A DNA stretch of 7,686 bases, taken from JBBQXY01 sp038209195. GTDB lineage: Bacteria; Chloroflexota; Ktedonobacteria; Ktedonobacterales; Ktedonobacteraceae. The DNA is taken from assembly GCA_038209195.1 (NCBI GenBank), contig JBBQXY010000221.1:1-7686 (forward strand), in the 5' to 3' direction. Below the pieces are notes generated by a model. The model saw nothing but the letters and a program-made list of their open reading frames with translations, ran no database searches and was not told where the DNA came from. Below are positions 1-5,707 of this stretch, one piece after another (position 1 is the first letter of the stretch; the number at the start of each line of letters is the position of its first letter). The position numbers were made by a program, and so were the translations under genes.

Positions 1-51
1 GGCAGATGATGTACCTGCCTTGCCGCTTTTCCCGCTTCAACCTGCTTGTGA

Positions 52-67
52 GAGCAAGGGATTGCTC
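52..67 (-). terminator. small hairpin after the membrane-protein gene (weak terminator candidate)
   Basis: GAGCAA and TTGCTC form a perfect 6-bp stem around a 4-nt loop, 7 nt beyond the stop codon of the minus-strand membrane-protein gene. No T-run follows on the minus strand, so intrinsic termination is doubtful. It may only protect the mRNA end or be chance. Nothing else recognisable lies in positions 1-73. Confidence 0.25.
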
Positions 68-73
68 GGGTGG

Positions 74-886
74 TTATTTCTTTCGGTCGCGTCTCTGGTT
101 GGAACGGTACTGTTGGTAGAGGTTATCGTGCTGGCCTTTGACGCCCTGTTTCATAGTGGGAGGAGTTGCCCGGCTACCCTCGACCGTATTCTGGCTGTTT
201 CTGGCAGTGCCGGTGCCGCTTCCTTTGCGGGGAGGTGGATTGCCACTCAACGCGCTAAAGCTGCGTGGGATCAAGTCGAAACGGGCCAGGAGTACCAGCA
301 AGATCACCAGCGTCGCCAGGAAAGCCAACGTCGATGTTTTGATGATGATGTTCCCACCAAACAGGTTGAACGTGGTGAGGACCTTGTCTATATGGTAAGC
401 GGCGAAGAAAGACGATTCGCCAATGCCGATGAAGTTGGCACCGAGCAAGTAAATGCCCATGCCGATAAAATACTTCGTCTTAAAGGCACTGGCCGGGCGA
501 GCGGGTACATTAGCTTTGGCTGGCTCTTTTTTCGGCTCGACCGTGGGTGTGCTTTTACCTTCGGTTGGAGCTTTCGCCACAGAGCCTTTGCTGCGGGTAG
601 CACGTGCAAGACGTGCTTGCGTCGCATCTAGCTCCTGAGACGAAGCCGCTGGTGCTTTCTTGCCGACGGTTGAGAAGAAACCGGGCAGACGGCGTGCCGG
701 GCGCACTGACTGAACAGGCTCCTTCTCTGCATCGCGGCTTTCTTCCAGCTTGGGAAGAACATCTACCAGGTCGTTTTCCTTGTTCTCCTCATTTTCTGGC
801 GAGGTGACAAGCAAGGGTTTGTTGCGTCCGGCACGGGCGGAACGCTTGTATGTTGAGGGAGACCGGCGAGCGGGGTCCTGCGTCAT
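74..886 (-). CDS. two-helix membrane protein with long disordered ends, function unknown
   Basis: This is a 270-residue protein I do not recognise. Residues 1-135 are hydrophilic, rich in Lys, Arg, Glu, Pro and Ala, and look disordered. Two hydrophobic stretches follow, about 139-163 and 183-205, the second very rich in Leu, Ile and Val. Residues 208-270 are Gly/Ser/Asn-rich and end in a basic QRRDRKK-like tail. Both tails are basic, so by the positive-inside rule both probably face the cytoplasm, with a short loop of about 20 residues outside. The ATG is well supported: GGAGGA lies a few bases upstream. It overlaps the stop of the GlcG/HbpS-like gene by one base (TAATG), so the two are probably translationally coupled and may work together at the membrane. 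No enzymatic motif is visible. The reading frame is convincing, the role is open. Confidence 0.75.
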   Translation of the reverse strand: MTQDPARRSPSTYKRSARAGRNKPLLVTSPENEENKENDLVDVLPKLEESRDAEKEPVQSVRPARRLPGFFSTVGKKAPAASSQELDATQARLARATRSKGSVAKAPTEGKSTPTVEPKKEPAKANVPARPASAFKTKYFIGMGIYLLGANFIGIGESSFFAAYHIDKVLTTFNLFGGNIIIKTSTLAFLATLVILLVLLARFDLIPRSFSALSGNPPPRKGSGTGTARNSQNTVEGSRATPPTMKQGVKGQHDNLYQQYRSNQRRDRKK

Positions 887-1629
887 TATTGTCCTCCAGA
901 ACGGTTGTCGTTGAATTGCGAATTCGCGTCATTATACGGATAATCTTCTTGTTGCTCCGGGAAAAGGTGCTGCGTACCCAAAGGTTCATGGGGTTGCGGT
1001 TGCGGCTCCATGCCACTGCCGGATAGAGGTGTTGCCGGGCCGCCATTGGACTGGGGCGGTGCGAAATTACCACTATTCGCTAGCGGATTGGGGGCATTGT
1101 TGGCGGGCGGCATGGCTGGATACGATGCTGACGGCTGCATATATGGCCGTGAATATTGCTGCGAGTTAGCGGGGGGTGCAGCCTGGGGCAAGCGCGGCGG
1201 TTGCGCCTGGACAGGGGGGGCTTCTAACGCTCCCAATCCGGCACGAGCAATCTCATCGTCGCGCCCCGGCGCATTCCCTCCACTCACCCCAATCCCGCCG
1301 ACGGTGGCGCCACTGACCTTAATAGGCCAGCCACCGGCCGCCATGATAAATTTGCCCTGCGTCATCGTAGCCAGACTGGATGCAAAGCCCGGTATGCCCG
1401 CTCCCCACTGCGCCACTGCGTCCGTCGATTGATTGAACATGACAGCAGTACTGGCCTTGGCTATACTTATGTCACCTGTTGCCCAACCATACGGAGCCAT
1501 CATTCGTTCAAAGAGGACGAGGTGTCCGCCAGCGTCGACTATAGCAATGCTGACTGGACTTCGCAATTCTTTGGCGCGTTGTTTACTCGCTTCCAGTATC
1601 TTACGCGCAACATCTATCGACATGTTCAC
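886..1629 (-). CDS. GlcG/HbpS-family (DUF336-type) protein with Pro/Asn/Gln-rich C-terminal tail
   Basis: Residues 1-136 match the GlcG/HbpS fold: an N-terminal helix (SIDVARKILEASKQRAKEL), then SIAIVDAGGHLVLFERM, the KAxTA-type helix and the Gly-rich end GGIGVSGGNAPGRDDEIARAG. Known members are small (about 130-150 residues). Some bind haem (HbpS, extracellular in Streptomyces); others are encoded with glycolate or corrinoid genes and have no proven role. Here about 110 residues are added (137-247), rich in Pro, Ala, Asn, Gln and Ser and acidic near the end, with no obvious fold. No signal peptide is seen, so a cytoplasmic location is likely. The start is GTG, with AAAAGGAGC eight bases upstream of it; an in-frame ATG two codons later is too far from that site. 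It is the first gene of a two-gene unit with the membrane protein. Haem binding here is an inference from family only. Confidence 0.85.
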   Translation of the reverse strand: MNMSIDVARKILEASKQRAKELRSPVSIAIVDAGGHLVLFERMMAPYGWATGDISIAKASTAVMFNQSTDAVAQWGAGIPGFASSLATMTQGKFIMAAGGWPIKVSGATVGGIGVSGGNAPGRDDEIARAGLGALEAPPVQAQPPRLPQAAPPANSQQYSRPYMQPSASYPAMPPANNAPNPLANSGNFAPPQSNGGPATPLSGSGMEPQPQPHEPLGTQHLFPEQQEDYPYNDANSQFNDNRSGGQ

Positions 1630-1648
1630 GCAGTTTGCTCCTTTTCAC

Positions 1649-1676
1649 GAAGACGCTCACATTGTCCAGCGTCTTC
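1649..1676 (-). promoter_or_regulatory. 9-bp hairpin just upstream of the ribosome binding site of the GlcG/HbpS-like gene
   Basis: GAAGACGCT and AGCGTCTTC form a perfect 9-bp stem with a 10-nt loop. It ends 3 nt before the AAAAGGAGC ribosome binding site (1637-1645), inside the predicted 5' leader. This placement could affect translation or mRNA stability. It has no T-run on the minus strand, so it does not look like a terminator for the upstream lipoyl-transferase gene. Confidence 0.4.
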
Positions 1677-1715
1677 CAATAATTCCTCTGCAAAATATTC
1701 CGAGGTATTGTTGCA

Positions 1716-1744
1716 AGTATAGCGTATTAGACCTGTACCTACAA
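1716..1744 (-). promoter_or_regulatory. sigma-70-type promoter for the GlcG/HbpS-like operon
   Basis: On the minus strand, TTGTAG (1744-1739) and TATACT (1721-1716) are separated by exactly 17 nt. The -10 matches consensus in 5 of 6 positions, the -35 is weaker. Transcription would start near 1709 and give a leader of about 80 nt. The -35 box directly abuts the repeat fragment at 1745-1759. Confidence 0.5.
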
Positions 1745-1759
1745 GTAGGGCGCGATTTA
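1745..1759. repeat. 15-bp fragment of the interspersed repeat family found around cas4
   Basis: GTAGGGCGCGATTTA is identical to 5744-5758 and to the reverse complement of 6682-6696. It lies 2 nt from the stop codon of the lipoyl-transferase gene and contacts the -35 box of the next operon. It looks like one end of a decayed copy. Fifteen matching bases could be chance, but the same word ends the two larger elements. Confidence 0.5.
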
Positions 1760-1761
1760 AT

Positions 1762-2583
1762 TTAATTGATCAGCCGCACACGCTCCTTGCGCCATTCCAA
1801 GACGCTGTATTTTTCGGTGACGAGTTGTTGGGCCAATGTCCGTTCGGAGGGCGTTAATTTGCCGGCGATGAATTCGGCGTGTAGGGCGGTGCTGAAGCCG
1901 GTGCGGAATGCTGTGGCGGCATCATCCCACGAGGCATGGGGTACAAAGGTATGTAGGGGCGTGGTTTTCTGGCGATAGAGGGCTAGAGCGGCGGCGCGCG
2001 CTTGCTCATCTGGGAAGCGCAGGAGGGAGAAGAACTCGGCTGAGCGGTCAACCAGCGGTAGCGAGCCCTGTTGCAGGAGGGCTTCATCTTTCCAGACCTG
2101 GGCACTGCCGATCAGCTTATAGCCACTAGCGGTGAGGTCGGCCTGGGTTGAGGAGGCGAAACAGGCGGCAGAAGGGTTTTTGCTGACATGCTCATCGCTC
2201 ATCTCTGCCTCCACGCCAAGCTGTTGTAAGGCAGCCAGCAGACCCTGCGCGAGGAAAGCATAGGCGGCGACCACGCCGGAAGGCACACCATAGCGTTTGC
2301 CAATGACGATGCTATAGGTAAACTCGTCGCGGTGATAAACGGCGCGACCGCCGGTAGGACGCCGTACCAGATCAACAGCGCGCTGCTGACAGGTTGCGAC
2401 CGCGATCTCTTGCTCCACGTCCTGAAAACGTCCCAGCGAGATAGCGGGCTGCGACCAACGAAACACGCGTAGCGTTGGTGGCACCGCGCCAGCGATGTGA
2501 TGCATGTGGATAGCCTCGTCCAGTGCCATGTTCATGGCGGCATCCTGGATGCCTGTGTTGAGAAAACGATAGCGTTCGGGCAT
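1762..2583 (-). CDS. lipoate-protein ligase / octanoyltransferase, LplA-LipM family
   Basis: The enzyme transfers lipoate or octanoate to the lipoyl-domain lysine of 2-oxoacid dehydrogenases or GcvH, in the cytoplasm. With the start used here it has 273 residues, close to B. subtilis LipM (about 278). Visible family blocks are RFLNTGIQDAAMNMALDEA near the N-terminus, RRPTGGRAVYH (residues 74-84), SAACFAS (C141) and GYKLIGSAQ (K156). A cysteine in the C141 position is the acyl-enzyme nucleophile of LipM, while K156 aligns with the conserved lysine of the wider family; together they favour an octanoyltransferase of LipM type over a classical ATP-dependent ligase. I chose ATG at 2583 because AAGGA lies about 10 nt upstream and the family N-terminus starts there; a GTG at 2613 would add 10 residues and overlap tgt. 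It follows the tgt stop by 5 nt, so co-transcription is likely. Confidence 0.88.
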   Translation of the reverse strand: MPERYRFLNTGIQDAAMNMALDEAIHMHHIAGAVPPTLRVFRWSQPAISLGRFQDVEQEIAVATCQQRAVDLVRRPTGGRAVYHRDEFTYSIVIGKRYGVPSGVVAAYAFLAQGLLAALQQLGVEAEMSDEHVSKNPSAACFASSTQADLTASGYKLIGSAQVWKDEALLQQGSLPLVDRSAEFFSLLRFPDEQARAAALALYRQKTTPLHTFVPHASWDDAATAFRTGFSTALHAEFIAGKLTPSERTLAQQLVTEKYSVLEWRKERVRLIN

Positions 2584-2588
2584 AGCGT

Positions 2589-3773
2589 TCACGTCCTTCG
2601 GGCGGCCTGCCACTTGGCGCGCTGATCTTCGCGCACCTTTTCGGAGGCGGGGATATAGCGAGCGATAAATTCGTCGCGATACGCTGGATACGTTCCGTCC
2701 ATAATGCTCTCACGCAACTGCTGAGCCAGTCGCAACATGAAACGAATGTTATGGATACTGCCCAGGCGATAATACAACTGCTCCTCGGTGCGAGCTAGAT
2801 GGTGAACGTAGGCCGCGCTATAGTTTTGGCAGGTGTAACAATCGCAGCCCTCCTCCACTGGCCCATGCTCGGTGCGGAAACGAGCCGATTTGATATTCAC
2901 CCGTCCGTCGCGTGTGAACAATCCCCCGTGACGGGCCACACGGGTTGGCAGGACACAGTCAAACATATCCATGCCCAGGCCAACGCCGATGACGAGGTCT
3001 TCGGGCGAGCCAACTCCCAGCAGGTGCCGAGGCTTGGCGCGAGGCAGGGCAGGCGTGACAGAGTGCAACATATCCCACATCAAGGCCTTGGGTTCGCCAA
3101 CTGATAGTCCACCAATAGAGAGGCCAGGGAAGGGCAAGTTGCCCACGAAGTGTGCGCTCTCCTGGCGCAGCGCGGGTTCAAACGCTCCCTGCACAATACC
3201 AAAAAGCGTCTGTTCCGGACGATACTGTTCTTTGGCGAGGAGGGCGCGTTCGGCCCAACGGTGTGTGCGTTCCATCGCGGCCCTGGCCTCGACGGGAGTG
3301 CAAGGATAGGGAGCGCAGATATCGAGGGGCAAGATGATGTCAGCACCAAGCTCGGCCTCGATCCGCATCACGCTTTCGGGCGTCAGGAGATGGGGAGAGC
3401 CGTCCAGGTGCGATTTGAAGGCCGCGCCCTCCTCGCTCAATTTGCGTAAATGCCCCAGGCTAAATACCTGGAAGCCGCCGCTATCGGTCAACATGGGGCC
3501 ATCCCAGTGCATAAAGGAGTGGAGGCCGCCAAACGAGTCGATCAGCTCGGCGCCCGGTCGCAACATAAGGTGGTAGGTGTTGGCGAGGATAATTTGTGCG
3601 CCCGCGGCGCGTAGCTCTTCCGGCGCAACGCTTTTCACGGTGGCTTGCGTTCCCACGGGCATGAAAATGGGCGTACGAATAGTGCCATGCGGCGTTTGCA
3701 CGGTGCCAGCTCTGGCCCAACTATGCGGGCATTCAGCGTCAATGGTAAATGAGAAGGGTGGTGACTGTGACAT
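2589..3773 (-). CDS. tgt: queuine/preQ1 tRNA-guanine transglycosylase
   Basis: Bacterial Tgt swaps guanine-34 of tRNAs with GUN anticodons for the queuosine precursor preQ1. The protein is 394 residues, slightly longer than the usual 370-380 because of a C-terminal extension of charged residues. Key elements are intact: TDSGGFQVFSL with general acid/base D97, LSIGGLSVGE in the substrate pocket, DMFDCVLPTR with nucleophile D272 and the tRNA-contacting Arg, and the zinc site C310-x-C312-xx-C315 with H341. The spacing from C310 to H341 equals that of the Zymomonas enzyme. I chose ATG at 3773 because homology begins directly after it (FTIDAECPHSWARAG). The frame stays open to 4028, but those 85 residues look unlike the family. 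The ribosome binding site is weak (AGGT inside a short palindrome). No queA or preQ1 synthesis gene is in the window. Confidence 0.96.
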   Translation of the reverse strand: MSQSPPFSFTIDAECPHSWARAGTVQTPHGTIRTPIFMPVGTQATVKSVAPEELRAAGAQIILANTYHLMLRPGAELIDSFGGLHSFMHWDGPMLTDSGGFQVFSLGHLRKLSEEGAAFKSHLDGSPHLLTPESVMRIEAELGADIILPLDICAPYPCTPVEARAAMERTHRWAERALLAKEQYRPEQTLFGIVQGAFEPALRQESAHFVGNLPFPGLSIGGLSVGEPKALMWDMLHSVTPALPRAKPRHLLGVGSPEDLVIGVGLGMDMFDCVLPTRVARHGGLFTRDGRVNIKSARFRTEHGPVEEGCDCYTCQNYSAAYVHHLARTEEQLYYRLGSIHNIRFMLRLAQQLRESIMDGTYPAYRDEFIARYIPASEKVREDQRAKWQAARRT

Positions 3774-3968
3774 GTGAACAGGTGAACCTGAGTTGTGTGT
3801 TTGAACAATAAATAATGTACCTTCAAGATAGCACAGTGATGTGTGATGCGCAAGTGAACCATCCCTCACTCGCAGTTCTATCCATAGGAAAGGGGTAGTT
3901 AGTGTCAAAAATACACATGAAGAACGTATAAAGATAAGAAATACGTTGCTAAATTGATGTAAAAACTC
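3774..3968. other. AT-rich divergent spacer with a possible tgt promoter and a 7-bp dyad
   Basis: No convincing gene is seen. On the minus strand TTGACA (3908-3903) lies 16 nt from TATGGA (3886-3881), a possible but weak tgt promoter with a leader of about 100 nt. AACGTAT (3923-3929) and ATACGTT (3941-3947) form a perfect dyad with an 11-nt gap, between the two divergent promoters. Confidence 0.3.
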
Positions 3969-3997
3969 TTGCAAATCTATAGAATATGATGTATGCT
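3969..3997 (+). promoter_or_regulatory. sigma-70-type promoter for the zinc-ribbon transcript
   Basis: TTGCAA (3969-3974) and TATGCT (3992-3997) are spaced by 17 nt. Each matches consensus in four positions. Transcription would begin near 4004, leaving a leader of about 230 nt before the TTG start at 4236. An alternative -10, TATGAT at 3985-3990, lacks a matching -35. Confidence 0.45.
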
Positions 3998-4040
3998 TTT
4001 TTTCGGTATCCTTGAATATCTCGGTCAAACTCGCAAGACA

Positions 4041-4178
4041 TGTGGGGTGTGCCGGGGCTTGATAGCCGCGGCGGAAAGCGTGGGACGCTTTTCGTAAGCA
4101 ACTCTACACAAGATGGTTCGTCCAGGTTTTCCGCACAGGCCCCTCGCTGGTAAGGGGAGTAGGCAACTGGTGACATCT
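4041..4178 (+). ncRNA. candidate structured 5' leader RNA of the zinc-ribbon gene
   Basis: By eye the segment folds without conflicts into two domains. Domain I: an imperfect closing helix 4041-4047 with 4103-4110, enclosing hairpin 4051-4072 (GCCG/CGGC and GGC/GCC around one G-G mismatch) and hairpin 4073-4093, whose AAAGCGT and ACGCTTT pair around a GGG loop. Domain II: nested helices AGATG/CATCT (4111-4115 with 4174-4178), CCAG/CTGG (4122-4125 with 4167-4170) and CCCCT/AGGGG (4140-4144 with 4153-4157). It lies between the predicted promoter and the ribosome binding site. I compared it mentally with TPP, cobalamin, GEMM, ydaO, T-box, tmRNA and RNase P signatures and found no match. It could be a cis-regulatory leader, an independent small RNA, or chance pairing. 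Confidence 0.35.
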
Positions 4179-4221
4179 GCAAGGATATGGACCCGAATTG
4201 GAAGGAATACCAACATATCAC

Positions 4222-4238
4222 AAGGAGGTCCCTAGTTG
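4222..4238 (+). promoter_or_regulatory. strong ribosome binding site fixing a TTG start
   Basis: AAGGAGGT at 4222-4229 is a near-perfect anti-16S match, 6 nt before TTG at 4236. No ATG or GTG lies at a usable distance in this frame, and the zinc-ribbon homology begins within the first residues, so the TTG is the start. Confidence 0.75.
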
Positions 4239-4547
4239 AACTTCGTCGACAAAACACTCAAATGCCGTGATTGCGAAAATGATTTCGTCTTCACCGCCGG
4301 TGAACAAGAATTCTACCAGCAAAAAGGCCTGATGAATCAGCCTGGTCGTTGTCCTTCCTGCCGCTCAGCACGACGCAACTCGTCTGGTGGCGCGGGTGGA
4401 CGTTCAGGCGAACGCGCCCCACGCGAAATGCACGATGTCATCTGCGCCGAGTGTGGTGCGGAGACACAAGTGCCATTCTTACCCAAGAATGATCGCCCTG
4501 TCTATTGCAGCTCCTGTTTCGACAAAGTCCGTGTTTCCCGCAACTAA
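4236..4547 (+). CDS. double zinc-ribbon protein (zf-trcl type plus CxxC-x17-CxxC)
   Basis: The 103-residue protein has two treble-cysteine modules. The first, residues 5-43 (KTLKCRDCENDFVFTAGEQ then CPSC), has C10, C13, C39 and C42 and matches the small 'probable zinc-ribbon' family. A Gly/Ser/Arg-rich linker (44-63) follows. The second is an exact CxxC-x17-CxxC with C70, C73, C91 and C94. Such short proteins are common in Chloroflexota and some other bacteria; nucleic-acid or protein binding is assumed from the fold, but no function is established. No membrane segment or signal peptide is seen, so it is likely cytoplasmic. The start is TTG with a strong ribosome binding site. It appears to be a single-gene transcript with a long, possibly structured leader and its own terminator downstream. 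Confidence 0.9.
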   Translation: MNFVDKTLKCRDCENDFVFTAGEQEFYQQKGLMNQPGRCPSCRSARRNSSGGAGGRSGERAPREMHDVICAECGAETQVPFLPKNDRPVYCSSCFDKVRVSRN

Positions 4548-4682
4548 CCCGTTGCAAACCCACCACGGATAATGGAGAGAAAGAGGGTGGCTGACCGCGC
4601 TCTGAATGTACCATCGTATCGAGAAGTACGTATCAGCCCACGGCACATAGGCATACTTCATCTTTAGCATTATAAAGCAAGG

Positions 4683-4722
4683 CAAGGCCGAGGGCTGTTC
4701 TCGGTTTTGTCTTTTTTTTTTT
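4683..4722 (+). terminator. rho-independent terminator of the zinc-ribbon transcript
   Basis: CCGAG (4688-4692) pairs with CTCGG (4700-4704) around a 7-nt loop; the stem can be extended outward to 4683 and 4709 by two G-U and three normal pairs. It is followed by an 11-T run (4712-4722). Positions 4548-4682 between gene and terminator contain nothing I recognise. Confidence 0.8.
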
Positions 4723-4945
4723 AGTGTGGTGATAGTTTGATGTTTAGACTAATTTCACCGCTTGCTAGATAGTTGGAAACACTCAAATGACTAGGAATCG
4801 GTCGTAGAGGCCCGATTGAGAGATTTATTGCCATGTTGACCACATCATTAAAGTTGTCCCAATGTGGTAATAAATTCTCTGTGCAAATCTCTTGCTCACT
4901 GAGACTCTTCTTTGCGCTCCAGAAAGCCAACAGAGCCTTTGTCAT
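4721..4945 (-). CDS. possible small third gene of the toxin-antitoxin operon, 74 residues, unrecognised
   Basis: An open frame of 74 codons starts with ATG overlapping the PIN-toxin stop codon by 4 nt (ATGA), the same arrangement as between antitoxin and toxin. No separate strong ribosome binding site is visible, so expression would rely on coupling. The product (MTKALLAFWSAKKSL at the start) has no motif I know and no clear membrane segment. Against it being real: its last residues are encoded by the left terminal inverted repeat and by sequence outside the element, and its stop touches the T-run of the opposing terminator. It may be a chance frame. Confidence 0.25.
   Translation of the reverse strand: MTKALLAFWSAKKSLSEQEICTENLLPHWDNFNDVVNMAINLSIGPLRPIPSHLSVSNYLASGEISLNIKLSPH
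4737..4766 (+). repeat. left terminal inverted repeat of the toxin-antitoxin element
   Basis: It begins TTGATGTTTAGACTAA and is the inverted match of 5708-5737: 27 of 30 positions agree, and the outer 20 are perfect. Similarity stops at the outer edge. This repeat and its partner bracket the toxin-antitoxin genes. Confidence 0.85.
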
Positions 4946-5349
4946 GTAATAGGGATAAAACCGTACTGCACAAAATGATGGTCATAGGTAAGGCATTGTG
5001 TAATTTCAAGCCTCTCCATAATGGCAAAACTCGTAGCATCAACATAGGAGAAATCTTTGTCCGTATACTTGAAAATAATCTCCTCCGCTCGGCTCTCATC
5101 GAGAGGAGTGACACGGATGATAGTTGTAACGCTTCTGAATTTAATTGCCTCGATGAACTGAGCCACAGAGTTTCTGCCTATGCGATTAAGGATAAGGGCA
5201 TGCGCCTCCGCAAGAACAAAATTTGAAGTAAAGTACTCTGTCTCTTCGTTTGTAAGCCGCTCGAATAGAGATCGTGCCTGGACATGATGAACATCCTTAC
5301 CATTGACAAGAGGGAAAAAGAATGAGGTGTCAATAAAAACTCGGTTCAT
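4942..5349 (-). CDS. PIN-domain ribonuclease toxin (VapC-like)
   Basis: This 135-residue protein has the PIN fold and its acidic metal-binding set: D7 in VFIDTSFFFPL, E48 in FVLAEAHAL, D104 in SYVDATSFAIM and D123 in LTYDHHF. PIN toxins cut RNA, often tRNA or rRNA, when released from their antitoxin; the target here cannot be read from sequence. Length and motif order are normal for the family, so the protein looks active. The ATG overlaps the antitoxin stop by 4 nt (ATGA), the usual antitoxin-first order, which ties toxin synthesis to antitoxin translation. A housekeeping PIN RNase is less likely given the paired gene upstream. The gene is inside the inverted-repeat-bounded segment, suggesting horizontal acquisition. 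Confidence 0.9.
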   Translation of the reverse strand: MNRVFIDTSFFFPLVNGKDVHHVQARSLFERLTNEETEYFTSNFVLAEAHALILNRIGRNSVAQFIEAIKFRSVTTIIRVTPLDESRAEEIIFKYTDKDFSYVDATSFAIMERLEITQCLTYDHHFVQYGFIPIT

Positions 5350-5633
5350 TTTTGTGTGTGGTCCAGGATAGCCTGAGCGATGTAATCATGCTTATGTATA
5401 GAAATGTCGGTTGGCTCCTCTGACTCACCCATCCCAATGATTTCAAAAAGGCCGTCAGAGCGTGAAAGATGAGGCCCCCTGTTGTGGTTCTCTGCCTTCT
5501 TTGGAGTCAGCGCAAAAAAATGTTCTCCATTTTCGATAAGTATACTCTCTCCCCGCTTCTCGATTTCTCTGAGGATTTCACGGGTATTTGAAACAAACTC
5601 ATCAAATGATATATGTTGTGGTTCGCTACTCAT
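5346..5633 (-). CDS. antitoxin of the PIN-toxin pair (Phd/VapB-like)
   Basis: The 95-residue protein has an N-terminal region HISFDEFVSNTREILREIEKR followed by ESILIENGEHFFALTPKK (residues 7-46), resembling the helix-strand layout of Phd/YefM antitoxins that binds operator DNA. The C-terminal part, DGLFEIIGMGESEEPTDIS and onward (60-95), resembles toxin-binding tails of antitoxins paired with PIN toxins in Chloroflexota and cyanobacteria. I chose ATG at 5633 because AAAGGAGG lies 9 nt upstream and homology begins there. The open frame reaches 5705, but those 24 codons cross the predicted promoter. It precedes the toxin with a 4-nt overlap. Antitoxins of this kind normally repress their own promoter, and paired heptamers lie just upstream. 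Function as antitoxin is inferred from position and layout. Confidence 0.8.
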   Translation of the reverse strand: MSSEPQHISFDEFVSNTREILREIEKRGESILIENGEHFFALTPKKAENHNRGPHLSRSDGLFEIIGMGESEEPTDISIHKHDYIAQAILDHTQK

Positions 5634-5660
5634 AATTGCTTGCCTCCTTTGAACACCTTT

Positions 5661-5694
5661 ATTATACCAGTTAGCATGATTAAAAGCTAGCATG
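5661..5694 (-). promoter_or_regulatory. extended -10 promoter and possible operator of the toxin-antitoxin operon
   Basis: On the minus strand TGGTATAAT is a perfect extended -10 (TATAAT at 5666-5661), with no good -35. Transcription would begin near 5654, about 20 nt before the antitoxin ATG. CATGCTA occurs twice, at 5694-5688 and 5678-5672, 16 nt apart, the first inside the palindrome GCTAGC. These could be antitoxin binding sites. Confidence 0.55.
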
Positions 5695-5707
5695 AGCACA
5701 TCCAATC

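Noticed and set aside
20..631. A 203-codon plus-strand frame opposite the membrane-protein gene
   Set aside because: The minus frame has a good ribosome binding site, is coupled to the upstream gene and encodes clear membrane segments; the plus frame has none of these.
3774..4028. An N-terminal extension of 85 residues on tgt
   Set aside because: The added residues do not resemble the family, and Tgt homology begins directly after the ATG at 3773.
4073..4094. A GEMM (cyclic-di-GMP) riboswitch suggested by GGGACGC
   Set aside because: Only that short word agrees. The GEMM core elements around it and the tetraloop-receptor layout are absent.
4912..5226. A 104-codon plus-strand frame opposite the PIN toxin
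   Set aside because: It is antisense to a gene with a complete PIN active site and has no convincing ribosome binding site or motif.
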